Below are positions 17,578-28,317 of a stretch of DNA of 42,308 nt, piece by piece. The DNA lies in the NCBI GenBank assembly GCA_016201795.1, contig JACQCF010000012.1, positions 1-42,308 on the forward strand, in the 5' to 3' direction. The first letter of the stretch is position 1. Every line of letters starts with the position of its first letter. The notes under the pieces were generated by a model. It worked only from the letters and a program-made list of their open reading frames with translations, ran no database searches and had not been told where the DNA came from. The position numbers and the translations under genes were made by a program. Origin of the DNA: Candidatus Omnitrophota bacterium. Lineage in GTDB: Bacteria > Omnitrophota > Gorgyraeia > Zapsychrales > Fredricksoniimonadaceae.

Positions 17578-18720
17578 ATGAAACGCAATTTGTTGTTAAC
17601 ACCAGGCCCGACTCAAGTACCACCGAATTTGTGCGCGGCGTTGGGCAAGCCCATCATTCATCATCGCACGCCCCAGTTTCAGGATAATATCAAGCAGGTG
17701 GTGGAGGGTTTAAGACAAGTTTATCAGACCAAAAACGATATTTATATTTTAACGTCATCGGGCTCCGGGGCTATGGAAGCATCGGTGGTGAATTTACTTT
17801 CCCCAAAGGATACGGCCATTGCGGTGGATGGTGGCAAATTCGGTGAACGCTGGGTAGAGTTGTGCCAGGCCTATAAAGCCAATACCATCGTGCATAAAGT
17901 GCAATGGGGCAAAGCACCGACGGCGGATGAAATTAGAAAACTTTTAACCGCACATCCAGACACCAAGGCGGTATTTATTACCCTGGCGGAAACCTCCACG
18001 GGTGTCACTCCCGATGTGAAAGCCATCGGCGAAGTGGTCAAGAACTCAAAAGCGGTGCTGGTGGTGGATGCGGTCTCTGGTCTGGCGGTGCAGGAGATTA
18101 AAACCGACGAGTGGCATTGCGATGTGGTGGTCTGTGCCTCCCATAAAGGGCTTATGCTGCCGCCGGGTTTGGCTTTTGTCAGCGCCAGCCCCAAGGCGAT
18201 TGAATTGATGAATCACTCCACTACACCAAAATATTATTTTGATTTAAAAGAATACAAAAAAGCGATAGAGAAAGTAGATACGCCGTTTACGCCAGCGATC
18301 GGTATTTTAATCGCTTTAGTCGAGAGCCTTAACATGATTAAACAAGACGGACTACAAAATATGTTTGCCCGTTATGCGCTTTTGGCTCAAGCGACCCGGG
18401 CCGGCTGCCGTGCCATTGGTTTAACGTTATTTCCCGATGAAAGTTGTGCGACCAATGTGTTAACAGCCGTCAATGTTCCGGCAGGTATTGATGGGGAAAA
18501 GTTAACCAAAACGATGCGTGATACTTATGGGATTACCTTTGCCGGTGGTCAGGACAAGCTTAAAGGCAAGGTGATCCGTATGGCACATATGGGGGCTCTG
18601 GATGAATACGATATTCTGACAGGTTTAGCCTGTTTAGAAAAAGTCTTACATCAAATGGGCCATAAATTTGAATTAGGTGCGGCTCTTTCAGCCGCACAGA
18701 AAGTATTAAATCAAAAGTAG
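17578..18720 (+). CDS. Class V aminotransferase (alanine/serine-glyoxylate family), likely phosphoserine aminotransferase by context
   Basis: LLTPGPTQVPP, SSGSGAMEAS, CASHKGLMLPPGLAFV; adjacent to serA. Confidence 0.85.
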   Translation: MKRNLLLTPGPTQVPPNLCAALGKPIIHHRTPQFQDNIKQVVEGLRQVYQTKNDIYILTSSGSGAMEASVVNLLSPKDTAIAVDGGKFGERWVELCQAYKANTIVHKVQWGKAPTADEIRKLLTAHPDTKAVFITLAETSTGVTPDVKAIGEVVKNSKAVLVVDAVSGLAVQEIKTDEWHCDVVVCASHKGLMLPPGLAFVSASPKAIELMNHSTTPKYYFDLKEYKKAIEKVDTPFTPAIGILIALVESLNMIKQDGLQNMFARYALLAQATRAGCRAIGLTLFPDESCATNVLTAVNVPAGIDGEKLTKTMRDTYGITFAGGQDKLKGKVIRMAHMGALDEYDILTGLACLEKVLHQMGHKFELGAALSAAQKVLNQK

Positions 18721-18722
18721 AT

Positions 18723-18740
18723 GCCCCGCCGTGGCGGGGC
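18723..18740. repeat. GCCCCGCC-GT-GGCGGGGC hairpin between the aminotransferase and serA genes
   Basis: 8-bp perfect stem immediately after the stop codon. Confidence 0.7.
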
Positions 18741-18767
18741 CCGTACAGGGCAAAATATAAGGATAAT

Positions 18768-20354
18768 ATGTTTAAAATTCTTGTGAGCGACAAATTAGAA
18801 AAAGAGGGTTTAGATATTTTAACCGCCGATAAAAATTTTCAGGTGGACTGCAAATTCGGTATGACCGCGGCACAACTCAAAAGCATTATCAAAGATTATG
18901 ATGCTTTGATTGTACGCTCCGGCACTCAGGTGACGGCAGATATTCTGGAGGTAGCGGATAAATTGAAGGTGATTGGTCGTGCTGGTGTTGGTTTGGATAA
19001 CGTGGATTTGCTGGCTGCCACCAAGAAGGGGGTGGTGGCTATGAATACACCAGCAGGTAATACCACCTCGACGGCAGAACATACTATAAGCCTGATCATG
19101 GCTTTATCGCGCAATATCCCGCAGGCGGTGGCGTCTTTAAAAACGGGTAAATGGGAACGCTCTAAATTTACCGGGGTTGAACTTTACGGTAAGATACTTG
19201 GCATTATTGGTTTAGGTCGTATCGGAACGACGGTGGCTAAAATGGCGCAAGCCTTCGGTATGGTGACGATTGGCTATGACCCGTATCTGTCTATCGAAAT
19301 TGCCGCTAAAAACGGTATTAAGTTAGTTGAGCTTAAAGAGATTTATAAAACTGCCGATTATATCACGGTGCATATCCCTAAGACCGATGAGACCACCAAC
19401 ATGATAGGAGCCAAGCAAATCGCTTTGATGAAAAAAGAAGCGCGTCTGATCAACTGCGCACGCGGGGGAATTATTGATGAACAAGCCCTAGTGAAAGCTT
19501 TGCAGGAGAAGCGTATCGCCGGGGCAGCCCTGGATGTCTATGAGCTGGAGCCTCCGGATTTTAATTCACCCCTTTTGAAATTGGACAATTGCGTCACCAC
19601 TCCGCATCTAGGTGCTTCCACGTCGGAAGCGCAGGTGAATGTGGCCATTGAAATTGCCCAGGCGGTCAAAGATGCTTTATCTGGCCGCGGTATTCGTAAC
19701 GCGGCCAATTTTCCTTCACTTTCCCCTGAAGCTTATAAGGCCATTGAGCCGTATTTGGATTTGGCGGAGCGTATGGGTAAGTTCGCTGGCCAGCTCGTGC
19801 AGGGTCGTATGAAAGAGGTAAAAATCACCTATAGCGGGGCGGTGGCTAAAGAAAAAGTGACAGCGGTCACCATGGCCCTGGCCAAAGGTCTGCTAACACC
19901 GATATTAGGCGAAATAGTCAATACCATTAATGCCATGAATATGATGAAAGACCGAGGTGTCAATATTTACGAGACCATCTCCACTCAGGAAGGCGAGTAC
20001 GTCAATGCCGTTGCGCTGGATATAACCACCGATAAGGAACCATTCGCTTTATTGGGGACTTTATCCAGCAATAAACAGTCTCGCATTGTCAAAATTAATA
20101 ATGTGTATGTTGAAGCGATCCCCTCGGGGCATATGCTTTTTATCAATAATAATGACAAACCTGGCATTGTAGGGGCTATCGGCACCATTTTGGCTCAGGC
20201 GAAAATTAACATCGCCGGTATTACCCTAGGCCGTGAGAATCAACAGGGGGTGGCGGTCAGCGTGGTCAATGTGGACAGCGAAATTTCTGAAAGCGTCATT
20301 GCGAGTTTACGTCAGACCAAAAACATTCTTTTTGTCAAGGCCATCAAAGTTTAA
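18768..20354 (+). CDS. serA: D-3-phosphoglycerate dehydrogenase
   Basis: LGIIGLGRIGTTVA, NCARGGIIDE, TPHLGAST, C-terminal ACT region. Confidence 0.95.
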   Translation: MFKILVSDKLEKEGLDILTADKNFQVDCKFGMTAAQLKSIIKDYDALIVRSGTQVTADILEVADKLKVIGRAGVGLDNVDLLAATKKGVVAMNTPAGNTTSTAEHTISLIMALSRNIPQAVASLKTGKWERSKFTGVELYGKILGIIGLGRIGTTVAKMAQAFGMVTIGYDPYLSIEIAAKNGIKLVELKEIYKTADYITVHIPKTDETTNMIGAKQIALMKKEARLINCARGGIIDEQALVKALQEKRIAGAALDVYELEPPDFNSPLLKLDNCVTTPHLGASTSEAQVNVAIEIAQAVKDALSGRGIRNAANFPSLSPEAYKAIEPYLDLAERMGKFAGQLVQGRMKEVKITYSGAVAKEKVTAVTMALAKGLLTPILGEIVNTINAMNMMKDRGVNIYETISTQEGEYVNAVALDITTDKEPFALLGTLSSNKQSRIVKINNVYVEAIPSGHMLFINNNDKPGIVGAIGTILAQAKINIAGITLGRENQQGVAVSVVNVDSEISESVIASLRQTKNILFVKAIKV

Positions 20355-20359
20355 CATCT

Positions 20360-21010
20360 ATGACTAATGCTTTATGGTGGGTTCCTCTTGTAGCTGGTTT
20401 AGAGGACGGAATTAATCCTTGTGCCTTAATGACCGCAGCTTTGGTCCTGTTGGGATTATGGTGGCTTAAGCGATGCGGTTTGAAAACAACATGGTTCTTT
20501 CTCTTGATAGGAACAATCTTTCTCGCCAGTTTTGCTCTTAATTGTGGCTTTTTAGAAATTTTTGTCTGGAATAGATATTTTGAAATAGTGGATCGATGGA
20601 CTTACGTCATCCTAGCTATCGTGGTGGGATGGCAAGGTTTTAAATTTTTACGCCAATGGTTTTTGTTGTTTAAGGGCCATGCCATTAAACCTGAGTCCCA
20701 GGTTCAAAGAAAATTTTTATTCTTAACGTTAGGGTTTGGGATTGTTTTGATGGGAAGTATTTTAAGTCTGATGGCGACACTGTGGCCGGTGAATTATTAC
20801 ATTTCTATTTTTAGCTTGTATTTGCTAATGCCTGGCCAAGGCCTTGCGATGGCTTTGCTTATTGGGATCTACACTTTGATGAGTTGGTGGGTTGTTTATG
20901 TGGCCGCAGGAGTGGTGTCTTTGGAGACTATTAATCCCAGACTGTTTAAAATCGTAGGGGCGGCCATTTTGTTATCCGCTTCACTCAGCGTTATAAATTT
21001 GTTTTTATGA
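20360..21010 (+). CDS. CcdA/DsbD-like polytopic membrane protein
   Basis: GLEDGINPCALMTAALVLLGLWWL resembles the CcdA-type G-x2-DG-x-NPCA motif; several TM helices. Confidence 0.5.
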   Translation: MTNALWWVPLVAGLEDGINPCALMTAALVLLGLWWLKRCGLKTTWFFLLIGTIFLASFALNCGFLEIFVWNRYFEIVDRWTYVILAIVVGWQGFKFLRQWFLLFKGHAIKPESQVQRKFLFLTLGFGIVLMGSILSLMATLWPVNYYISIFSLYLLMPGQGLAMALLIGIYTLMSWWVVYVAAGVVSLETINPRLFKIVGAAILLSASLSVINLFL

Positions 21011-22000
<990 letters not shown>

Positions 22001-22019
22001 CCCTTCGATTTTGCTCAGG
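22001..22019. repeat. Half-copy of the CCTTCGA..CTCAGG repeat directly after the truncated purA stop
   Basis: CCCTTCGATTTTGCTCAGG, compare CCTTCGATTGCACTCAGG at 5619. Confidence 0.65.
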
Positions 22020-22028
22020 ATTGATTGC

Positions 22029-22057
22029 TTGACTTTGGCAGCGCCCTATGCTAATTT
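22029..22057 (+). promoter_or_regulatory. Promoter TTGACT-17-TAATTT upstream of the OmpA-family lipoprotein
   Basis: -35 at 22029-22034, 17-nt spacer, -10 at 22052-22057; SD AAGGAGG before ATG 22106. Confidence 0.5.
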
Positions 22058-22105
22058 GAAACATGAAAATTTCATTAATTATTTTTCTCTCAAGGAGGTT
22101 TTAGA

Positions 22106-22759
22106 ATGCGTGTTCCTAAAGTAATCTTCATAACTTCAGTTTTGGCCATGGCGACCATCATGGGACTTTCAGGCTGTACGATTATTTTCCAAAAAGGACG
22201 TCGCGCGGACATTGAAAAAATTTCCCAACTCAAGAATGATTTAATTGAACTTGAGCGCGCCAAACAGGAACTGGAAAAGCGCCTGCAGGATGAAATCAAC
22301 AACAACCAAGTCAAAGTGGAAATGCAAGAGAAGGGGTTGGTCATTACCTTTGTGGCGGAAGTATTGTTTGATTCCGGCAAAGCCAAATTGCGTCAGGACT
22401 CCATTCCCAAACTGGCTAAAGTGGCCAATGTTTTAAATACGACCGTTGCCGATCTTAATGTGGGTATTGAAGGACATACCGACAATGAGCCTATTAAGAA
22501 ATCCGGTTGGAAATCTAATTGGGAATTATCCACGGCCAGAGCTTTAAGCGTCTTGCATGCTTTAAGTGAACTTCGTGTGAATGAACCTCGCCTGTCCGCT
22601 ATTGGCTATGGTGAATATAAACCGGTGGCCATCAATGACACCAGAGAAGGCCGTCAGAAGAATCGTCGGGTGGAAATTGTGATTTTACCCAAAACAACAC
22701 AGAAAGCCCAACCGGCGGAAACTACTGACAATAGTGCCCAAGAAGAAAATCTTAAATAG
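22106..22759 (+). CDS. OmpA/Pal-like lipoprotein
   Basis: Lipobox LSGC; GIEGHTDNEPIKK...NWELSTARALSVL...SAIGYGEYKPVA...NRRVEIVI. Confidence 0.88.
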   Translation: MRVPKVIFITSVLAMATIMGLSGCTIIFQKGRRADIEKISQLKNDLIELERAKQELEKRLQDEINNNQVKVEMQEKGLVITFVAEVLFDSGKAKLRQDSIPKLAKVANVLNTTVADLNVGIEGHTDNEPIKKSGWKSNWELSTARALSVLHALSELRVNEPRLSAIGYGEYKPVAINDTREGRQKNRRVEIVILPKTTQKAQPAETTDNSAQEENLK

Positions 22760-22773
22760 GGTGGAACTTTTTT

Positions 22774-23142
22774 ATGAAAAAAGACGTTCTCTTGGTTATT
22801 CTGGTTTTGATTTCGGTTGGTTTATTGGTGACGATGGTGGCTATTTTAGAGAAAGAAAACAAGGCCAATAAAACTTTAGAAGAAGAGCGTTACAGTCGCA
22901 TGGTAATGGAAGAAAGGCTGCAAATAAAGGAAGCAAAATTGGTTGCTTTAGAAACCCAGCTCAAGGCAGCCAATGAAAAAATGACCAAAGTTCAAAGGAT
23001 CATTGATCAACAAAAAAATATCAATACTGATTTACAAAAACAGTATACCGATTTAAATAAAGCCAAAACTGAGTTGGAATCTAAATTAAAAACCACATTA
23101 GCTGGACCAGCCATGACTAATTCAGCACCAGTAGCGCAATAA
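22774..23142 (+). CDS. Hypothetical membrane-anchored coiled-coil protein
   Basis: N-terminal TM segment then charged heptad-rich region; SD-less but tightly spaced in operon. Confidence 0.55.
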   Translation: MKKDVLLVILVLISVGLLVTMVAILEKENKANKTLEEERYSRMVMEERLQIKEAKLVALETQLKAANEKMTKVQRIIDQQKNINTDLQKQYTDLNKAKTELESKLKTTLAGPAMTNSAPVAQ

Positions 23143-23178
23143 TTGAGCTTTTTTGGGGCGTTGGGTGATCTTGTAAGG

Positions 23179-23208
23179 ATGGGGGATTTGAAGTCCCCCA
23201 TTTTATTT
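23179..23208 (+). terminator. Terminator-like hairpin directly before the uppS ATG
   Basis: ATGGGGGA-tttgaag-TCCCCCAT then TTTATTT, ATG at 23209. Confidence 0.7.
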
Positions 23209-23943
23209 ATGACGGCATTGGTTTTACCACATCATGTGGCGATTATTATGGATGGTAATGGTCGTTGGGCCAAGGAGCGTCATTTAAGCCGTTCGCAAGG
23301 TCATTTAGAAGGCGTCAAAAGGGTTGAGGAAATTGTTTCCGAGGCCTGTCGGGTGGGCGTCAAAGTATTAACCCTCTATGCTTTTTCCACAGAAAATTGG
23401 ACCCGGCCAGAAGAAGAAATTTCTTTGCTGATGCGTACGTTTATTGCCGTGTTAGACCACAAAGTGAAAGAGCTTAATGCCAACGGTATACAAATTCAAT
23501 TTATCGGGCGTCGCCAGGGCGTACCGGAAGCCGTGTTAAAGGCCATTGATCAGGCGATGACATTAACCAGGCATAATACGGTCATGATTTTAAACATTGC
23601 TTTTAATTATGGGGCTCGGGCGGAAATCGTGGATGCCGTTAAAACGATTGATCAAAAAATCAGAGGGGGAGAGCTCAACATTGATGATATTGATGAAGAA
23701 AATTTTGGACTTTATTTGTATACTAAGAATCAACCGGATGTGGATTTGCTCATACGCACATCCGGTGAACAGCGAATCAGCAACTTTCTGCTCTGGCAAA
23801 TTTCTTATGCCGAACTTTATTTTACGTCCCAATACTGGCCGGCGTTTACGGCGGCAGAGTTTCACAAGGCTTTAAAAGATTTTGCCAATCGTGAGCGCCG
23901 CTATGGGGGTGTTAAAGTAGAGTCCGCTGAAGGAGAAAGGTGA
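23209..23943 (+). CDS. uppS: Isoprenyl (undecaprenyl diphosphate) synthase
   Basis: HHVAIIMDGNGRWAKER, TLYAFSTENWTRP, DLLIRTSGEQRISNFLLWQISYAELYF. Confidence 0.95.
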   Translation: MTALVLPHHVAIIMDGNGRWAKERHLSRSQGHLEGVKRVEEIVSEACRVGVKVLTLYAFSTENWTRPEEEISLLMRTFIAVLDHKVKELNANGIQIQFIGRRQGVPEAVLKAIDQAMTLTRHNTVMILNIAFNYGARAEIVDAVKTIDQKIRGGELNIDDIDEENFGLYLYTKNQPDVDLLIRTSGEQRISNFLLWQISYAELYFTSQYWPAFTAAEFHKALKDFANRERRYGGVKVESAEGER

Positions 23944-24767
23944 TGTCCCGTCAACGATTCTTTTCAGCGGTATTTATGAGCCTGGTGGCGGCTTGGGCGG
24001 TTGTTAATCATTATCTGTTTATTGCCGTGATGTGTTTCTTAACCGCCGGCGGTCTTTATGAATTTTTTTACATGGTCAAAAAAAAAGATGTGCCCATTTA
24101 CAGTTACGTCGGTATTTTGATCGGACTTCTAATTCCTATTTCGATTTTTACGCGTTTTGAGCTGACTAAAAATTGGGAGCTTTTATTTATTGTTATTGGC
24201 CTCTTAATCATTTTATTCATACAGTTTGCGCGCCAGGATAATCGTAATGCTATTTTGGGTCTGTCGACAACTCTTTTTGGCGTGCTTTACGTATCCTGGT
24301 TCTTCAGTTTTTTAGTCAAAATCCGGTTGATGTTGCCAGGATTGGAAGGAGTGGAACTGCTGGGATTTATTCTACTGGTGACTAAATCTGGCGATATAGG
24401 CGCTTTGTTGATTGGGACATCCATTGGTAAACACCCCTTATTGCCTAAAGTCAGTCCTAACAAATCCGTGGAAGGAACAGCCGGCGGTATTATGGTCAGC
24501 GCTTTGGTGGCCGTGATGGCGAGTTCGTTTTTACCGTCACAGATTCATTTTCCTTTATGGCAGGTAGCTTTGATGGGTATGTTTTTTGGATCTTTGGGCC
24601 AACTGGGCGATTTATCAGAATCTTTGATCAAACGCGATTGCGGAGTTAAGGATTCTGGCAAAATTTTGCCTGGTTTAGGTGGTATTCTGGATATGATTGA
24701 CAGCATTTTATTTTCTGCGCCGGCGTTTTATTTGTACATGAGCTCAACGCTCAACACATTGCCATAA
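23940..24767 (+). CDS. cdsA: Phosphatidate cytidylyltransferase
   Basis: SPNKSVEGTAGGI, SLIKRDCGVKDSGKILPGLGGILDMIDSI. Confidence 0.93.
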   Translation: MMSRQRFFSAVFMSLVAAWAVVNHYLFIAVMCFLTAGGLYEFFYMVKKKDVPIYSYVGILIGLLIPISIFTRFELTKNWELLFIVIGLLIILFIQFARQDNRNAILGLSTTLFGVLYVSWFFSFLVKIRLMLPGLEGVELLGFILLVTKSGDIGALLIGTSIGKHPLLPKVSPNKSVEGTAGGIMVSALVAVMASSFLPSQIHFPLWQVALMGMFFGSLGQLGDLSESLIKRDCGVKDSGKILPGLGGILDMIDSILFSAPAFYLYMSSTLNTLP

Positions 24768-24771
24768 GGTT

Positions 24772-25923
24772 ATGATGCCGTCTCGTTTGGCTATTTTAGG
24801 ATCTACGGGTTCCATTGGGGTTAATACATTAAAAGTTGTTGATGGACATCCCAAGCGCTTTAAGGTGGTGGCCTTAAGCGCCTATACTAACATTGCTTTA
24901 TTAAAAGAGCAGATTAAACGATATCAACCGGCGTATGTGGCCGCTAAAGCCTCAGTTTTAGTCCAGTTAAAACAAGAATTTTGTTCTTTGAGAATTAAAT
25001 TTTTTGACGTAGAGCGTGAAGCCGCTTGTTTAGCCGGTTTAAGAGAAATAGACACGGTTGTTTTGGCCATGCGTGGGGCAGGAGCTCTAGCACCGTTTTT
25101 AGAAGCTGTGCGTGCGGGCAAGAGAGTGGCAGCGGCTAATAAAGAAGCGCTGGTCATTGCCGGGGATTTGATTATGAAGGAAGCCCGCAAGTACAAGGCC
25201 GTAATTATCCCTATTGATAGCGAGCAAAGTGCTATTTTTCAATGCTTGGATGGACAAAAAGCGCCAGTTCGCAGGGTGCATTTAACTGCCTCCGGCGGCC
25301 CTTTGCAGGAGGTAGCTGCTAGAGATTTTTCCAAGATGACCGTAAAAGATATCTTGCGTCATCCCCGCTGGCAGATGGGGCCTAAAATTACGGTGGATTC
25401 AGCGACTTTAATGAATAAAGGCTTTGAATTTATCGAAGCCCAGAGGCTCTTCGGGTTATCATTTGATCAGATCAATATTTTGATTCATCCGCAGGCGATC
25501 GTTCATTCCATGGTAGAATTTAGCGATGGTTCTATTCTGGCTCAACTGGGTGTCACGGATATGCGCCTGCCAATCCAATATGCGTTAACGTACCCGCAGC
25601 GTTTAGACACAGGGCTTAAACCTTTAGATTTAGTTCAATGGCAGTCATTGACGTTTCAAAAACCAAATTTAAAAAAATTTCCAGCCCTTGGTTTAGCGCT
25701 GGAGGTGGCTCAAAAAGGAGGAACCCTGCCGTGCGTACTCAATGCGGCCGATGAAGAAGCGGTGGATGCTTTTTTAAAAGAAAAAATTAATTTTACCTCG
25801 ATCTATAAAGTGGTTGAAAAAGTGGTTCGTCGTCATAAAATAGAAAAAAAACCGTCGCTCTTTGACATTTACGCGGCGGATGAGTGGGCCAGGCAGGAGG
25901 CAAGAACAATCTTATGGCGTTGA
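24772..25923 (+). CDS. dxr: 1-deoxy-D-xylulose-5-phosphate reductoisomerase
   Basis: LAILGSTGSIGVNTL, AANKEALVIAGD, IDSEQSAIFQCL, TLMNKGFEFIEAQ. Confidence 0.95.
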   Translation: MMPSRLAILGSTGSIGVNTLKVVDGHPKRFKVVALSAYTNIALLKEQIKRYQPAYVAAKASVLVQLKQEFCSLRIKFFDVEREAACLAGLREIDTVVLAMRGAGALAPFLEAVRAGKRVAAANKEALVIAGDLIMKEARKYKAVIIPIDSEQSAIFQCLDGQKAPVRRVHLTASGGPLQEVAARDFSKMTVKDILRHPRWQMGPKITVDSATLMNKGFEFIEAQRLFGLSFDQINILIHPQAIVHSMVEFSDGSILAQLGVTDMRLPIQYALTYPQRLDTGLKPLDLVQWQSLTFQKPNLKKFPALGLALEVAQKGGTLPCVLNAADEEAVDAFLKEKINFTSIYKVVEKVVRRHKIEKKPSLFDIYAADEWARQEARTILWR

Positions 25924-27026
25924 TTGTTTTTATCATTATTTTAAGTATCCTCATTGTGGTGCACGAATGGGGACATTTCATTACGGCCAAAAAATGCGGC
26001 GTAAAAATCGAACAATTTTCTTTGGGTTTTGGCCCCCAGCTGTTTAGCCGCGTCTGGGATGGCACAGAATTTTGTCTGTGTGTTATCCCTTTGGGGGGCT
26101 ATGTAAAAATGGCCGGGGATGAGCGCTCTCGGATCACAGGAAGCCAGGAAGAATTTTTATCTAAATCGGTCGGTCAAAAAGCTCTTATTGTGCTGATGGG
26201 ACCGGCGGTTAATTTTATCTTAGCTTATCTGTGTTTTTGGCTGGTGTTTATCATCGGGAAAGTGGATTTGGATGCAACGGTCAAAAAAGTTCCAGCCGTG
26301 GTGGGACAAGTACTGGCGGATTCTCCGGCACAGAAAGCAGGTTTGATACCGCAGGATGAGGTTATCAGTATTAATGATCATCCTATTTATCACTGGCCGG
26401 ATTTACAAGATTATGTTTTAGGGTCTCAAACGTCCTTTTTAAAGTTTGTCATTCATCGTCACGGACAAAGTATGACTAAAAACATTACTCCGCAGCAACA
26501 GGTGCAAAAGGATATTTTTGGCCGTGAGCATAAAATTCGCCGTATCGGGGTAGGTCCTTTACAAATACAAAAATCGCAGGAGATTGTCATTGTCCGTTAT
26601 AATCCTATTGAAGCTTTAGGCCAGGCGGCTTTGGAGTTGGGAGATATTACGGTCAAAACTTATACGGCTTTGTATGAGATGCTTATTGGCCTTCGTTCCC
26701 CCAAAGAAGCCATGGGTATTATAGGCATGTTTTTCGTGATTAAATTTGCTTTAACCGTTGGATTTTCTTTTTTACTGCATATCGTCGCAGTGATCAGCGC
26801 CTCACTGGCGCTTTTTAATCTTTTGCCCCTCATTCCTTTGGACGGAGGACATTTGTTGCTATTTTTGGTTGAGAAAATTCGGGGTAAAGCGTTGTCGCAA
26901 AAAATTGATGAGACCATTGCCAAAGTAGGGGTGTCTTTAATTATTACGCTGGCCTTATTTGTGTTTTATGTGGATTTTGAACGTATTGGCTTAATCGATC
27001 ATTTTATTAAAATTTTTAGAGGATAA
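25914..27026 (+). CDS. rseP: Site-2 protease RseP with PDZ domain
   Basis: VVHEWGHFITAKKCGVKIEQFSLGFGP, PDZ-like region, NLLPLIPLDGGHL. Confidence 0.93.
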   Translation: MALIVFIIILSILIVVHEWGHFITAKKCGVKIEQFSLGFGPQLFSRVWDGTEFCLCVIPLGGYVKMAGDERSRITGSQEEFLSKSVGQKALIVLMGPAVNFILAYLCFWLVFIIGKVDLDATVKKVPAVVGQVLADSPAQKAGLIPQDEVISINDHPIYHWPDLQDYVLGSQTSFLKFVIHRHGQSMTKNITPQQQVQKDIFGREHKIRRIGVGPLQIQKSQEIVIVRYNPIEALGQAALELGDITVKTYTALYEMLIGLRSPKEAMGIIGMFFVIKFALTVGFSFLLHIVAVISASLALFNLLPLIPLDGGHLLLFLVEKIRGKALSQKIDETIAKVGVSLIITLALFVFYVDFERIGLIDHFIKIFRG

Positions 27027-27030
27027 ACCT

Positions 27031-28302
27031 ATGCCATCCTTCGAACACAGTGAAATCAAATCCCGTATTCATCATCATCTGATTTCGCGTACCAATTTTT
27101 TGCAGGTCAAGGATCAATTCAACGAGGATCAACTCAGAGCTTTTGTGGATCAGGCGATTACCGGCTTGTGTCAGGAAACCAAATTGGTCGTTTCGCTGGA
27201 AGAACGCGGGGCGATTATCAGGGAATTGGTCACCGCCATTACAAGTCTTGGGCCCATACGTCCTTTGGTCGAAGATCCGACCGTAACGGAAATCATGGTC
27301 AATGGTGCTAAAACGATTTATATTCAGCGTAACGGCAAGATCGAAAAAACCAACGTACAGTTTACGGATAATTCCAGTTTAATACATACCGTTCAAAAAA
27401 TTTTAGCCTCTTCCGGTTCTCCGCGACGGGTGGATGAATCATCTCCATATGTCGATTTTTCTATGTCTGATGGATCGCGCGTCAATGTGATTCTGCCGCC
27501 TTTATCTTTGAGCGGCCCTATTCTCACCATCCGCAAATTTTCTAGGGATTTATCCACTGTCGATGATCTGATTGAAAAACGGTCTCTCAATAAACAAATG
27601 GCGGTATTTTTAACCGCGGCCATCAAGGCTAAATTAAATATTGTGTTCTGTGGCTCTACAGGAAGCGGCAAAACAACCTTACTGAATGTGCTTTCCCGTC
27701 ATATTCCCGCCCATGAACGTATTATTAGTATCGAGGACACCGCAGAGCTTAGACTCATGCAGGAACATGTAGTTTCTTTGCAGGCCAAGGGACCAAACAT
27801 TGAAGGCAAAGGGGAGGTCTCCATCCGTAATTTGTTTGTTAATTCTTTACGCATGCGTCCAGACCGCATTATTATCGGGGAAGTCAGAGGAGAAGAAATC
27901 CTCGATCTGATTCAATCCATCTCCAGCGGCCATGCGGGTGCTTTAGCCATTATTCATGCGGACTCGCCCCAGGAATGTTTTAACCGTATGGTAACCATGA
28001 TGTTAATGTCCGGTATCCGCTTAAGCGGGGAACAGATTCAGCAGCAAATTGCCACCTCCATTGATTTGATCGTGTATGTTGAGCTTTTTTTAGATGGCGT
28101 GCGGCGTATTACCAACATTACGGATTTAAAATTTGACAAAGATATCAAGCACATTACTTTGGAAGATATTTTTACGTTTAAACAGCAGCGTATCGAAAAC
28201 GGTCAAGTGATCGGCGATTGGGTGATGAACCCTCAAAAGCCCTCCTGTTATCATAAATTTGTCAAACGCAACATTGAGCTTCCGGGATTTTTTGGCAAAT
28301 AG
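27031..28302 (+). CDS. CpaF/TadA-type secretion or pilus ATPase
   Basis: VFCGSTGSGKTTLLNVL Walker A, IEDTAELRL, RMRPDRIIIGEVRGEEILD, GHAGALAIIHADSP. Confidence 0.9.
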   Translation: MPSFEHSEIKSRIHHHLISRTNFLQVKDQFNEDQLRAFVDQAITGLCQETKLVVSLEERGAIIRELVTAITSLGPIRPLVEDPTVTEIMVNGAKTIYIQRNGKIEKTNVQFTDNSSLIHTVQKILASSGSPRRVDESSPYVDFSMSDGSRVNVILPPLSLSGPILTIRKFSRDLSTVDDLIEKRSLNKQMAVFLTAAIKAKLNIVFCGSTGSGKTTLLNVLSRHIPAHERIISIEDTAELRLMQEHVVSLQAKGPNIEGKGEVSIRNLFVNSLRMRPDRIIIGEVRGEEILDLIQSISSGHAGALAIIHADSPQECFNRMVTMMLMSGIRLSGEQIQQQIATSIDLIVYVELFLDGVRRITNITDLKFDKDIKHITLEDIFTFKQQRIENGQVIGDWVMNPQKPSCYHKFVKRNIELPGFFGK

Positions 28303-28317
28303 ATAGAAAGAACATGC

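Noticed and set aside
23007-23201. Minus-strand ORF MGDFKSPILTRSPN...
   Set aside because: Starts inside the palindrome at 23179-23201 and runs antisense to the coiled-coil gene; no SD or family signature.
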